This document shows, piece after piece, positions 1 to 8,059 of a stretch of 35,239 nt of DNA (position 1 is its first letter; the number at the start of each line of letters is the position of its first letter). Position numbers and translations under genes: made by a program. The notes under the pieces are model-generated. The model did no database searches, was not told where the DNA came from, and worked only from the letters and a program-made list of their open reading frames with translations. Source of the stretch: Gammaproteobacteria bacterium (GTDB lineage Bacteria; Pseudomonadota; Gammaproteobacteria; Ga0077536); NCBI GenBank assembly GCA_019747795.1, contig JAIEQK010000029.1, positions 1-35,239 on the forward strand, written 5' to 3'.

Positions 1-1
1 G

Positions 2-355
2 CGCTACGGGCGGCCGGCGCCGCGGCTCGGGCCCGCGGCCGAGCGCGCGCTGCTGGCCCATGCCTGGCCGGGCAACGTGCGCGAACTGTCCCATGTGATC
101 GAGCGGGCCGTGCTGCTCGCGGTCGATGAAGTGATCGATGTCGAGGCGCTGGGCCTGGCGAGCGTCGCGCCGGCCGCGACGCCCGCCGCGACGCTCGAAG
201 ACATGACGCTCGAGGAACTGGAGAAGACCATGCTGGCGCGCGCGCTCAAGGCGAGCGGCGGCAATGTCTCCGAGGCGGCGCGGCGCCTCGGCATCACGCG
301 CATGGCCATGCGCTATCGCATGGACAAGTACGGCCTGCGCGGGGCCGAGGGCTGA
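2..355 (+). CDS. Sigma-54-dependent activator / Fis-family regulator, C-terminal part (5' end outside window)
   Basis: The reading frame is open from the window edge to a TGA at 353-355, giving 117 residues of a C-terminus. Near residues 20-27 it shows the WPGNVREL motif followed by a helical VIERAVLL stretch, the end of the AAA+ domain of sigma-54 enhancer-binding proteins. After a linker comes a Fis-type helix-turn-helix (about residues 85-112, AARRLGITRMAMRYRMDKYGL). Members of this family drive transcription from -24/-12 promoters, usually as NtrC-like response regulators. The receiver or sensing domain is missing, so the signal is unknown. The next gene is convergent, with only 6 bases between the stops. 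Family assignment is firm; specificity cannot be judged. Confidence 0.9.
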   Translation, partial: RYGRPAPRLGPAAERALLAHAWPGNVRELSHVIERAVLLAVDEVIDVEALGLASVAPAATPAATLEDMTLEELEKTMLARALKASGGNVSEAARRLGITRMAMRYRMDKYGLRGAEG

Positions 356-361
356 GCGGGC

Positions 362-1687
362 TCAGTGCAGCTTGAGCCGCGGTTTGCTGCTGCGGGTGAG
401 CGCGTCGGCCGCGGTGGTTAGTGCGGTGCGCAGGAAACCCTGCACCGCCATCTGGTGCATCTTGTAGAGCGAAAGATAGGCCCAGCGCGCCAGCAGGCCC
501 TCCATCGGCCAGTTGGTGGGATGACGGCCGAACAGGTTGCCCATCAGGTTGCCGATGGCGCTGTGCTTGCTGAGATTGATGAGCGAGCCGAAGTCCCGGT
601 ACACGTAGGGCGACAGTGCTTCCCCGCGCCGGCGTTTCTCGATGGACTGGAACAACAGGCTGGCCTGCTGGTGCGCGGCCTGGGCGCGCGGCGGTACCTG
701 GCGGCCGTCCGTCGCGGGGCAGGCGGCGCAGTCGCCGAACGCGAAGATGTCGTCGTCCAGCGTGGTCTGCAGGGTCGGTCGCACCAGCAGCTGGTTGATG
801 CGGTTGACCTCCAGTCCGTCCAGCGAGCCCAGCACCGCCGGGCCGCGGATGCCGGCGGCCCACACCTTGATTTCCGCCGGAATGAAGCGCCCGCTCGCGG
901 TCTCGAGCCCGTCGGCGGTGGCGCGCGTCACGCGCTCGCCGGTGTGCACGATGACGCCGATGCGTTCGAGGATCTCGTGGGTGCCGCGCGACACCTGCTC
1001 CGGCAGGCCCGGCAGGATGCGCGGCGAGCCTTCGATGAGATGGATGCGCACGTCACGCTCGACGTCGATGCGATCCAGGCCGAAGCCGACCAGCGTATGC
1101 AGCGAATGATGCAGTTCCGCGGCGAGTTCCACGCCGGTCGCGCCGGCGCCGGCGACGGCGATGTGCAGCTGGCCCGGCCGGATCGGCTCGGCCTGCGCGT
1201 TGGCCGCGTAGCAGGCACGCACCAGGTGCTGGTGAAAGAAGTCGGCCTGCTCGCGCGCGTCGAGGAACAGGCAGTGCTCGGCCACGCCCTCGATGCCGAA
1301 GTCGTTGGTCACGCTGCCGATGGCCAGCACCAGGTAGGTGTAGGGGAGGGTGCGTTGGGGAATGTATTCGCGGCCCTTGGCGTCGCGCGTGCCGGCGATG
1401 GTCACGGTCTTGGCCTTGCGATCGATGCCGAGCAGCGCGCCGACGCGGAACTCGAAGTTGTTCCAGTGCGCCTGGGCGAGGTAGGAGAGCTCGTCCGTGC
1501 TGGAATTGAGCGTGCCGGCCGCGACCTCGTGCAGCAGCGGCTTCCACACGTGGGAATAGCCGCGGTCGACCAGGGTTATCTCGACGCTCGGATCGCGTGC
1601 GTAGCGCCGGCCGAGGCGCGTGACGAGTTCCAGTCCACCGGCGCCGCCGCCGACCACCACCACGCGGGTCAAGGGAGAAGAATCCAT
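362..1687 (-). CDS. ndh: Type II NADH:quinone oxidoreductase (NDH-2)
   Basis: This 441-residue protein fits the single-subunit, non-proton-pumping NADH dehydrogenase family, which transfers electrons from NADH through FAD to membrane quinone. An N-terminal FAD-binding Rossmann motif (VVVVGGGAGGLE, residues about 8-19) is followed by a second dinucleotide motif (VAGAGATGVELAAEL, about 170-184). A C-terminal FAD contact, FAFGDCA, precedes the quinone-site signature AQAAHQQA. The C-terminal 60-70 residues are basic and hydrophobic, matching the amphipathic membrane anchor of this family. The frame stays open far upstream, but the ATG at 1687 places the FAD motif at the usual distance from the start. 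It is transcribed divergently from the DUF1244 gene. Confidence 0.93.
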   Translation of the reverse strand: MDSSPLTRVVVVGGGAGGLELVTRLGRRYARDPSVEITLVDRGYSHVWKPLLHEVAAGTLNSSTDELSYLAQAHWNNFEFRVGALLGIDRKAKTVTIAGTRDAKGREYIPQRTLPYTYLVLAIGSVTNDFGIEGVAEHCLFLDAREQADFFHQHLVRACYAANAQAEPIRPGQLHIAVAGAGATGVELAAELHHSLHTLVGFGLDRIDVERDVRIHLIEGSPRILPGLPEQVSRGTHEILERIGVIVHTGERVTRATADGLETASGRFIPAEIKVWAAGIRGPAVLGSLDGLEVNRINQLLVRPTLQTTLDDDIFAFGDCAACPATDGRQVPPRAQAAHQQASLLFQSIEKRRRGEALSPYVYRDFGSLINLSKHSAIGNLMGNLFGRHPTNWPMEGLLARWAYLSLYKMHQMAVQGFLRTALTTAADALTRSSKPRLKLH

Positions 1688-1716
1688 GCGTTCCACCGTC
1701 GACTGGTTGAGGCCTC

Positions 1717-1722
1717 TATAAT
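1717..1722 (+). promoter_or_regulatory. Putative -10 element upstream of the DUF1244 gene
   Basis: A perfect TATAAT hexamer lies 65 bases before the DUF1244 start, in the 99-base region divergent from ndh. No convincing -35 hexamer is seen at 16-18 bases; TTCCAC at 1691 is 20 bases away. Such an AT-rich hexamer stands out in this GC-rich sequence, but the assignment is by eye. Confidence 0.4.
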
Positions 1723-1786
1723 GACGCCTACTTGGCTCGGCTGGGCATCGCCCGTCGAAGCCCGTACTCCTGCGAGGATTTATACG

Positions 1787-2089
1787 ATGGACAACCAGAC
1801 TCAGATCGAAATCGAGGCGGCGGCGTTTCGCCGTCTGCGCGACTACCTGCGCGAGCACACCGAGGTGCAGAACATCGACCTGATGAATCTTGCCGGCTTC
1901 TGTCGCAACTGCTTGGCCAAGTGGTACCGGGCCGAGGCCGAGACCCGCGGTGTGCCGCTCGACTACGAGCAGGCCCGTGAGCTGGTCTACGGCATGCCTT
2001 ACGCGACTTGGAAGGACAAGTACCAGCAGGAAGCGACCCCGACCCAGCAGGCGGCCTACGCGGCGCGCGGCGCCCAGTCCGACCACTAA
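1787..2089 (+). CDS. DUF1244 family protein
   Basis: This 100-residue soluble protein matches the DUF1244 family, short proteobacterial proteins of unknown function. The central block NLAGFCRNCLAKWYRAEA with its paired cysteines, followed by ELVYGMPYATWKDKYQ, is characteristic. The ATG at 1787 is preceded by GAGG about 10 bases upstream. Longer in-frame extensions run antisense through ndh and are not credible. It has no signal peptide or membrane segment. A perfect TATAAT lies upstream, so it probably has its own promoter. The histidine kinase follows 33 bases downstream, but a functional link is not evident. Confidence 0.88.
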   Translation: MDNQTQIEIEAAAFRRLRDYLREHTEVQNIDLMNLAGFCRNCLAKWYRAEAETRGVPLDYEQARELVYGMPYATWKDKYQQEATPTQQAAYAARGAQSDH

Positions 2090-2122
2090 AGTCGGGCGGC
2101 GGCAAGGACAGCGCGTCGCGCC

Positions 2123-3466
2123 ATGGATCTGCGCGTCCGCCTGACACTGGCGCTGGCGCTGGTCTTCAGCCTGACGCTCGCGGCCGGCTGCGCCTGGCTC
2201 CTGGCCGATACGCGCCGCGCGGTGCGCGACGAACTGGTCGCCTCCACCGAACTCGCCACCACGCTGCTCGGCGGGATGATCGCGCTGGACGACGACCCGC
2301 TGGACGCCGATCGGGTATCCGCCCTGGCGGCGCGCCTCTCGCGCGATCCCGCCATTCGCCACCTGCGTTTCGAGGTGCAGCCGACGAGTGACGCGGCGCC
2401 CGGCCCGCAGCCGGCGCGTGCCGCGCGCCGCGCGGCGCCGGCCTGGTTCGCCGCGCTGGTGAGCCCCGATCCCGCCGAACTCGTCCACGAGGTCGGCCAT
2501 GCCGGCGGGCGCATCGTCGTACGCGCGGCGCCCGACGACGAAGTGGCCGAAGCCTGGCGCGAGACACGCACCTCGCTCACGGTCATCGCCTCGCTCTGCG
2601 TGGGCGCGCTGCTGCTGGTGTTCCTGTTCCTCGGTCGCGCGCTGCGACCGCTGCGCGAACTGTCCGCCGCGCTCGTTGGCATCGAGCAGGGCGAGTATCA
2701 CACCCGCGTGCCGCCGGTCGGCCTGTCCGACATCGATACCATCACCGCGCGCTACAACCACATGGCCGGCGCGCTGGCCGCGAGCCATGCCGACAACCTC
2801 GCGCTGACCGAGCGCTCACTCGAGATCCAGGAGCAGGAACGACGTCACCTGGCGCGCGAGCTGCACGACGAGATGGGCCAGTCGATCACCGCCATCAAGG
2901 CGCTGGCGGTGTCGATCCGCGAGCGCGCCGCGACCCATGAGCCGACGCTCGCCGAGCGCGCGGCGACCATCACCGACGTCTCCAGCGACATCTACGCCCG
3001 GGTGCGGCGCATGATCGCCAGCCTGCACCCGGTGGTGCTGGACGAGCTCGGCCTGGTGGCCGCACTCGAACAGATGGTCGATGACTGGAATTCCTACCAC
3101 GGCGACTGCTTCTGCCGCCTGGAGACCGAGCGGGACCTGCCGCCCCTGAACGCCGCGGCACGCATCGGGCTGTATCGCATCGCCCAGGAGGCGCTGACCA
3201 ACATCGCGCGCCATGCCGCCGCCGGCGAAGCGCGTCTCACCCTCGCGCGCGCGCCACGCGGTGGCGTGCGGCTCGAGGTGAGCGACGACGGGCAGGGCTT
3301 CGAGCCCGCCACCCGGCGCCGCGGCCTTGGCCTGACCGGCATCGCCGAGCGCGTCGCGACCCTGGGTGGCAGTCTCGAACTCGACGCGGCGCCCGGTGCG
3401 GGCGTGCGCCTGTGCGTCACCCTGCCGGCGCCGCCGGTCATGCAGGGAGCGATGGAGCTTGCGTAG
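2123..3466 (+). CDS. Sensor histidine kinase, NarX/UhpB type (HisKA_3)
   Basis: A 447-residue membrane-bound sensor kinase. Membrane segments at about 5-27 and 152-171 enclose a periplasmic sensor region of about 120 residues, followed by a HAMP-like linker. The dimerisation domain (HisKA_3) carries the phosphoacceptor His248 in LARELHDEMGQ. The ATPase domain shows the N box (EALTNIARHA, Asn360), the G1 box (DDGQGF, 388-393) and the G2 box (GLGLTGI, 401-407). This family pairs with LuxR/NarL-type response regulators, and one follows at once: its likely TTG start lies inside the last 8 bases of this gene, implying translational coupling. The sensed signal is unknown. The PQQ-related genes nearby suggest control of alcohol or C1 oxidation, as inference only. 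Confidence 0.93.
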   Translation: MDLRVRLTLALALVFSLTLAAGCAWLLADTRRAVRDELVASTELATTLLGGMIALDDDPLDADRVSALAARLSRDPAIRHLRFEVQPTSDAAPGPQPARAARRAAPAWFAALVSPDPAELVHEVGHAGGRIVVRAAPDDEVAEAWRETRTSLTVIASLCVGALLLVFLFLGRALRPLRELSAALVGIEQGEYHTRVPPVGLSDIDTITARYNHMAGALAASHADNLALTERSLEIQEQERRHLARELHDEMGQSITAIKALAVSIRERAATHEPTLAERAATITDVSSDIYARVRRMIASLHPVVLDELGLVAALEQMVDDWNSYHGDCFCRLETERDLPPLNAAARIGLYRIAQEALTNIARHAAAGEARLTLARAPRGGVRLEVSDDGQGFEPATRRRGLGLTGIAERVATLGGSLELDAAPGAGVRLCVTLPAPPVMQGAMELA

Positions 3467-4100
3467 TCCGCTCCGCATCCTCCTGGTCGACGATCACGCG
3501 GTGGTGCGCGCGGGCTTCAAGACCCTGCTCGAGAACCACGGCGACCTCGCGGTGGTGGCCGAGGCCGACAGCGGCGAGACCGCCTGTCGCGCCTTCGTCG
3601 ATCACGCGCCGGACCTGGTCATCATGGATCTCAGCATGCCGGGCGCCGGCGGCCTGGAGGCCATCCGGCGCATCGTCTCGCGGGCGAGCGACGCGCGCGT
3701 GCTGGTGTTCTCCATGCACGAGGACACCCTGTTCGTCGAACAGGCGCTGCAGGCCGGCGCGCGCGGCTACATCGGCAAGAGCAGCGCGCCCACCGTGCTG
3801 GTCGAGGCCGTGCGCCAGATTGCCAACGGCAACCTGTACATCGATCCGGACATCGCGCAGCGCCTCGCCTTCCAGAAGACCAAGGGCAACGACTCGCCGT
3901 TTCGCGCGCTGTCGACCCGCGAGTTCGAGATCGCCCGCCTGCTGGCCGAGGGGCTGTCGGTCAACGCCATCGCCAACCGGCTCGCGCTGTCCTACAAGAC
4001 CGTCGCCAACTACGCCACCCAGATCAAGGCCAAGCTCGACGTCGACACCGGCGCCGAACTGACGCGGCTCGCCATACGTCACGGTATCGTGAAAGCCTGA
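3459..4100 (+). CDS. LuxR/NarL-type response regulator (first of two paralogues)
   Basis: A receiver domain (residues 5-122) with acidic pair Asp11-Asp12, phosphoacceptor Asp57 (VIMDLSMP) and the conserved Lys of YIGKSS is followed by a C-terminal LuxR-type HTH (LSTREFEIARLLAEGLSVNAIA). The only start that avoids a roughly 100-base overlap with the kinase is a TTG at 3459, with GGGAG 9 bases before it; this yields 213 residues. The preceding gene is its probable cognate kinase. The protein closely resembles the second regulator at 6684-7367, especially in the linker and HTH (YKTVxNYxTQxKxKL, then TRLAIRHGIV). Related regulators control quinoprotein dehydrogenase genes in methylotrophs and pseudomonads (MxaB, AgmR/ErbR types). 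That role is inferred here. Confidence 0.92.
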   Translation: MRSPLRILLVDDHAVVRAGFKTLLENHGDLAVVAEADSGETACRAFVDHAPDLVIMDLSMPGAGGLEAIRRIVSRASDARVLVFSMHEDTLFVEQALQAGARGYIGKSSAPTVLVEAVRQIANGNLYIDPDIAQRLAFQKTKGNDSPFRALSTREFEIARLLAEGLSVNAIANRLALSYKTVANYATQIKAKLDVDTGAELTRLAIRHGIVKA

Positions 4101-4104
4101 ATCG

Positions 4105-4119
4105 CGGGAAGATTTCCCG
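4105..4119. promoter_or_regulatory. Perfect palindrome upstream of the TonB-dependent receptor gene
   Basis: CGGGAA and TTCCCG form a perfect 6-bp inverted repeat around a GAT centre, 84 bases before the chosen receptor start. A further TTCCC half-site-like sequence lies at 4136-4140. It may be an operator for the flanking response regulators or a short hairpin after the first regulator. There is no U-tract, so it is not a canonical terminator. Confidence 0.3.
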
Positions 4120-4203
4120 GATATCGCGGGTTGGATTCCCAAAGGTCGCACCGCCATGGCGCTCTACAATCGCGCGCTGTCGTAAGCCGCGCGAGTGTCG
4201 TCG

Positions 4204-6687
4204 ATGTCTTTGAGCCGGAATGTTTCGCTGTGGGCCGTCGGTCTGGCGTTGCCCGTATGCCTGTCGCCTGGGGACGCGCGCGCGGAGGGCGCCGGTTTCG
4301 ACGACGAGATCGTGGTCGTCGCGGCCGCGCCCGGCGCGGGACGACGACTGGAGGCGGACCTTCTGCCCTACGCGGTCCAGAGCGCCGACGCGGACGAACT
4401 CGAACGCAAGCAGAGCACCGATCTCACCGACTATCTCGCGACCCATCTCGGCAGCGTCAGCATCAACTCGGCGCAGAACAACCCGCTGCAGCCGGACGTG
4501 CAGTACCGCGGCTACACCGCCTCGCCGCTGCTGGGCCTCGCCCAGGGCATTGCCGTCTACCAGAACGGGGTGCGCATCAACGAACCGCTCGGTGACGCGG
4601 TCAACTGGGACCTGGTGCCCGAGTCCGCCGTGCACAGCATCCAGATGATCGGCGGCAGCAATCCGCTCTATGGTCTGAACGCGCTCGGCGGCGCGCTCAG
4701 CGTGGAGATGAAGAACGGCTTCAACTACCACGGGCACGCCCTCGAGGCCTCGGGCGGCGCCTTCGGGCGGCGCGAGACGAGCGGCGAGAGCGGCGGCAAC
4801 AATGGCACGCTCGGCTACTACATCAACGTCGACTACTTCGGCGAGGACGGCTGGCGCGACCTGTCCGACTCCGAGGCGGTGAACGTCTACGGCTCGACCA
4901 GCTGGCGCGGTGCGGGCTCCAAGCTCGATCTCGGTTTCCAGTACGGCAGCACCGACCTGACCGGTAATGGCGCCGCGCCGGTCGGCCTGCTGGCCATCGA
5001 TCGGGAGGCCGTCTTCACCGCGCCGGACATCACGGAGAACGAACTGTTCGGCTTCACCCTGAACGGCGAACACCAGGTGAACGACGAGGTCGCGCTGAAC
5101 GCCACGGGTTTCTACCGCGACGTCGACACGCGCTCGTTCAACGGCGACGCGGCGGAACTCCTGGCCTGCGAGCTCGGCAACGGCGATTTCCTGCTCGAAG
5201 GCCTGGAGGAGGACGAGCTCGAGGAACTCGGCCTCGATGACGACGACATCTGCGAGGGCAACGGCCTTGGCGTGGCCGATCCCGATGCCTTGGAGACGCG
5301 GCTGAACTCGTTGCTCGATCCGGGCGAGGAACCCTTCGACCTCGACGACCTCACGCCCTCGCTCACTGGTACCGGCGTGCTCGCGGACGGCGCGATCAAC
5401 AACCGCAGCCGACGCCAGCAGGAAATGTACGGCCTGGATCTGCAGGGCAGCTGGAAGCATGACCTGTTCGGACGCGGCAACTACCTGGTCATCGGCGGCG
5501 GTCACAATCATGGCGAGGCGCGCTTCGTGTCCTCCACCGAACTGGCCAATCTAGACCCCGTGACGCGCAGCACCGAAGGACTGGGCACCGGCACTTTCAT
5601 CGGGCGCCAGGCCACCCAGGTCGACACCACCACGTCCACCTGGAGCGTCTACTTCTTCGACGTGTTCAAGCTCACCGAGCGCATCGCGGTGACCGCCGGC
5701 GGCCGCTACAACCGCACCCGGGTGAAGGTGCATGACCTCTCGGCCGAGCGGCCGGAGCTGAACGGCAGCCACAGCTTCGAGCGCTTCAACCCGACCGCCG
5801 GCGCGACCTTCCAGTTCGCCGCCGACCAGACGCTGTACGCCAACTACAGCGAGGCGTCGCGCGCGCCGACGCCCATCGAGCTGTCCTGCAACGACGACAC
5901 CTTCGAGCGCGCGCGCGCGGCGGCCATCCGGCGCGGCGAGGATCCGGACGACGTGGACTTCGAATGCCGCCTGCCCAATGCCTTCCTCGCCGATCCGCCG
6001 CTCGACCAGGTGGTGGCCAAGAGCTGGGAGGCCGGCGTGCGCGGCAAGCTCGGCGTGCTGCGGCATCGGCTCGGCTACTTCCGCACCGTGAACCACGACG
6101 ACATCATCTTCCAGACCACGGGGCGCGGCACGGGCCTGTTCGCCAATGTCGACCAGACGCGACGCGAAGGCTTCGAATCGGCCTTCGGTCTGAGCTTCGG
6201 CAGTCTCGACTACGCCATCGCCTACAGTTACGTGCGCGCGAGCTTCGAGGACGACTTCCAGGCCCAGAGCCCCAATCACCCGCGGGCCGACGCCGACGGC
6301 AACATCCAGGTGGAGAAGGGGGATCGCATGCCGGGCATTCCCGCCCACCAGCTGCGTTTCAGCTCCGACTGGCATGCGCCCTACAGGCTGCTGTTCGGCC
6401 TGGACCTCGTGTACAACTCGGGTCAGTACCTGCGCGGCGACGAGTCCAACGACCTTGCCCAGCTCGACGACTACGCGGTGGTCAACCTGCGCGCGACGTG
6501 GGCCGCAACAGAGAAGATCCAGGTCTTCACCCGTGTCACCAACCTGTTCGACACCGACTACGAGAACTTCGGCCTGCTCGGCGAGGAGCCGGGCGAGGTG
6601 CTGCCCAATCTCGCCGACCAGCGACCGATATTCGTCGGCGCCGGCGCGCCGCGCGCCGCCTGGGTGGGGGTGAGAGTACGCCTGTGA
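4204..6687 (+). CDS. TonB-dependent outer-membrane receptor
   Basis: This 827-residue protein has a signal peptide (residues 1-27, cut near DARA-EG), a TonB-box-like segment (DEIVVVAA), a plug domain (about 45-160, including YRGYTASPLLGLAQGIAVYQNGVRINE) and a long beta-barrel. The last strand ends in an aromatic/aliphatic pattern closing with RVRL. It imports a scarce ligand across the outer membrane using TonB energy. Two Cys pairs stand out: Cys322/Cys350 bracket a loop in which 13 of 27 residues are Asp or Glu, and Cys562/Cys588 bracket another Asp-rich loop. The ligand is unknown. Given the PQQ context, lanthanide, calcium or PQQ are candidates. An in-frame GTG at 4195 is an alternative start. 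It overlaps the following regulator by 4 bases. Confidence 0.93.
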   Translation: MSLSRNVSLWAVGLALPVCLSPGDARAEGAGFDDEIVVVAAAPGAGRRLEADLLPYAVQSADADELERKQSTDLTDYLATHLGSVSINSAQNNPLQPDVQYRGYTASPLLGLAQGIAVYQNGVRINEPLGDAVNWDLVPESAVHSIQMIGGSNPLYGLNALGGALSVEMKNGFNYHGHALEASGGAFGRRETSGESGGNNGTLGYYINVDYFGEDGWRDLSDSEAVNVYGSTSWRGAGSKLDLGFQYGSTDLTGNGAAPVGLLAIDREAVFTAPDITENELFGFTLNGEHQVNDEVALNATGFYRDVDTRSFNGDAAELLACELGNGDFLLEGLEEDELEELGLDDDDICEGNGLGVADPDALETRLNSLLDPGEEPFDLDDLTPSLTGTGVLADGAINNRSRRQQEMYGLDLQGSWKHDLFGRGNYLVIGGGHNHGEARFVSSTELANLDPVTRSTEGLGTGTFIGRQATQVDTTTSTWSVYFFDVFKLTERIAVTAGGRYNRTRVKVHDLSAERPELNGSHSFERFNPTAGATFQFAADQTLYANYSEASRAPTPIELSCNDDTFERARAAAIRRGEDPDDVDFECRLPNAFLADPPLDQVVAKSWEAGVRGKLGVLRHRLGYFRTVNHDDIIFQTTGRGTGLFANVDQTRREGFESAFGLSFGSLDYAIAYSYVRASFEDDFQAQSPNHPRADADGNIQVEKGDRMPGIPAHQLRFSSDWHAPYRLLFGLDLVYNSGQYLRGDESNDLAQLDDYAVVNLRATWAATEKIQVFTRVTNLFDTDYENFGLLGEEPGEVLPNLADQRPIFVGAGAPRAAWVGVRVRL

Positions 6688-7367
6688 GCGCGGCCCCGCG
6701 CGTCGCCACGGGTGCGGATCGTGTCCGCGTGCTGCTGGTCGACGACCACGCCGTGGTGCGAGTCGGCTTTCGTTCACTGCTCGCGCAGCAGTCGTGGTGT
6801 GGCGACATCGATGAAGCGGCAAACGGGGAACTCGGCTACCAGCGGTTCCGCGACATGGCGCCCGACGTGGTGGTGATGGACCTCACCATGCCACGCATGT
6901 CGGGGCTGACCGCCATCCAGCGCATCATGGCGGTCGCGCCCGGCGCGCGCATCCTCGCGGTCAGCGTGCACGACGAGACAGTATTCGTGATGCAGGCGCT
7001 GAAGGCCGGCGCCGCGGGCTACGTGTCGAAGGGCTCGGCGCCGGAAGAGCTCGTGGACGCCGTGCGCGCGGTCAGCCGTGGGCAGAGCTACATCTCGGCC
7101 GGCATTGCCCAGCGCATCGCCATCACCAGTCTGCGCGGCGCCGAAGACCCGTTCGCGCAGCTGTCGCCGCGCGAGTTCGAGATAGTGACCCTCGCCGCGC
7201 GCGGCGCCGACCCGCGCGACATCGCGCAGAGGCTCTCGATCAATTACAAGACGGTGGTGAACTACCTGACCCAGGCGAAGCGCAAGCTGATGGTCGCGAA
7301 CGCGACCGAGATGACGCGGCTCGCCATCCGCCATGGCATCGTCGAGGTAGGCCCGGTCGAGGACTGA
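6684..7367 (+). CDS. LuxR/NarL-type response regulator (second paralogue)
   Basis: A 227-residue regulator whose GTG start overlaps the TonB receptor stop and has GGGGGTGAGAG just upstream. The receiver carries Asp20-Asp21, phosphoacceptor Asp66 (VVMDLTMP) and Lys in YVSKGS. The C-terminal HTH reads LSPREFEIVTLAARGADPRDIAQRL. Sequence and layout mirror the regulator at 3459-4100, so the pair looks like a duplication that now flanks the receptor gene. No second kinase lies next to it. It could share the upstream kinase, receive from a distant one, or form heterodimers. Together the four genes (kinase, regulator, receptor, regulator) resemble one regulatory and uptake unit. Confidence 0.92.
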   Translation: MSAAPRVATGADRVRVLLVDDHAVVRVGFRSLLAQQSWCGDIDEAANGELGYQRFRDMAPDVVVMDLTMPRMSGLTAIQRIMAVAPGARILAVSVHDETVFVMQALKAGAAGYVSKGSAPEELVDAVRAVSRGQSYISAGIAQRIAITSLRGAEDPFAQLSPREFEIVTLAARGADPRDIAQRLSINYKTVVNYLTQAKRKLMVANATEMTRLAIRHGIVEVGPVED

Positions 7368-7408
7368 GGCAGGCGCTAGACGCCCGGTGCGTCCCTCTCA
7401 CTGCGCGC

Positions 7409-7945
7409 TCAGGGCGGCGCGCTGTTCGGACCGATCTGCCAGGCCTCGATCTGCATCTCTTCGATCTGACCGCTGACCGCGCTCACCTCGATCTTGAAGC
7501 GCACGCTGTCGACGTCGACCAAGTCCACCTCGTAGCGTGGCTGTCCGTGGGCGTCGAGTTCGTACTGGATCTCCTCCACCTCGCCGGGATAGACGGCGGT
7601 CGCGGCCGCCACCGCGCGCTGCCGATCGACTTTCGCGCCACGCTTGAACAAGGGATCGTCGGCGCTGGCCACCTGCTGCTGCATCTCCAGGATGGCGCCG
7701 TGCTCGACGCCGCACTCGAACTCCCAGGTCCTGCCGGTGGGTGGCTTGATCTCGATCTCGTAGGCCGCCTGGTGTTCATCGCTGACGGCAAGGTACTCGA
7801 CTTTCATGACCTGTCCGGCGCGCAGCGCGCGGGCGGCCTTCAGGCAGTCGGTGATGGTGGCGTCGGCACGCGAGGGCGCTGACAGCGTCAGTAACGCGCA
7901 GGCGAGCGCTGCATCGAAGAGGCGGGACGGCGGTCGAACATCCAT
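7409..7945 (-). CDS. Exported protein with PepSY-like repeats
   Basis: A 178-residue protein with a signal peptide (residues 1-27, ending SRADA). Two PepSY-like units follow. The first (about 30-95) holds a conserved pattern of helix, then AYEIEIKPPTGRTWEFECGVEHGAI; the second (about 105-170) reads RAVAAATAVYPGEVEEIQYELD followed by RYEVDLV. PepSY domains are small periplasmic modules, some of which inhibit proteases. One Cys pair (Cys34, Cys78) could form a disulfide. It sits 114 bases downstream of the beta-propeller gene on the same strand, so it may be the last gene of that operon. The start ATG at 7945 is the natural one for the signal peptide. No substrate or partner can be named. Confidence 0.75.
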   Translation of the reverse strand: MDVRPPSRLFDAALACALLTLSAPSRADATITDCLKAARALRAGQVMKVEYLAVSDEHQAAYEIEIKPPTGRTWEFECGVEHGAILEMQQQVASADDPLFKRGAKVDRQRAVAAATAVYPGEVEEIQYELDAHGQPRYEVDLVDVDSVRFKIEVSAVSGQIEEMQIEAWQIGPNSAPP

Positions 7946-8059
7946 GCGAATCTCCCAGGCGGCGCGGCGCCGCGGGGACGCAAGTCTAGGCGAGCCGCGC
8001 TTCGGCGCTCACGGATTCATTCACGCGATGTCCCGTGGAATTTTCCCGGCCGCCGGCCC

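Noticed and set aside
455-1786. Long + strand extension upstream of the DUF1244 start
   Set aside because: It runs antisense through the conserved NDH-2 gene and lacks family features; the ATG at 1787 gives the normal DUF1244 length.
1688-2788. Long - strand extension upstream of ndh
   Set aside because: It crosses the DUF1244 and kinase genes; the FAD-binding motif sits directly after the ATG at 1687.
4024-5511. - strand frame of 495 codons antisense to the TonB receptor
   Set aside because: Low-complexity translation with no domains; the + strand frame has a signal peptide, plug and barrel.
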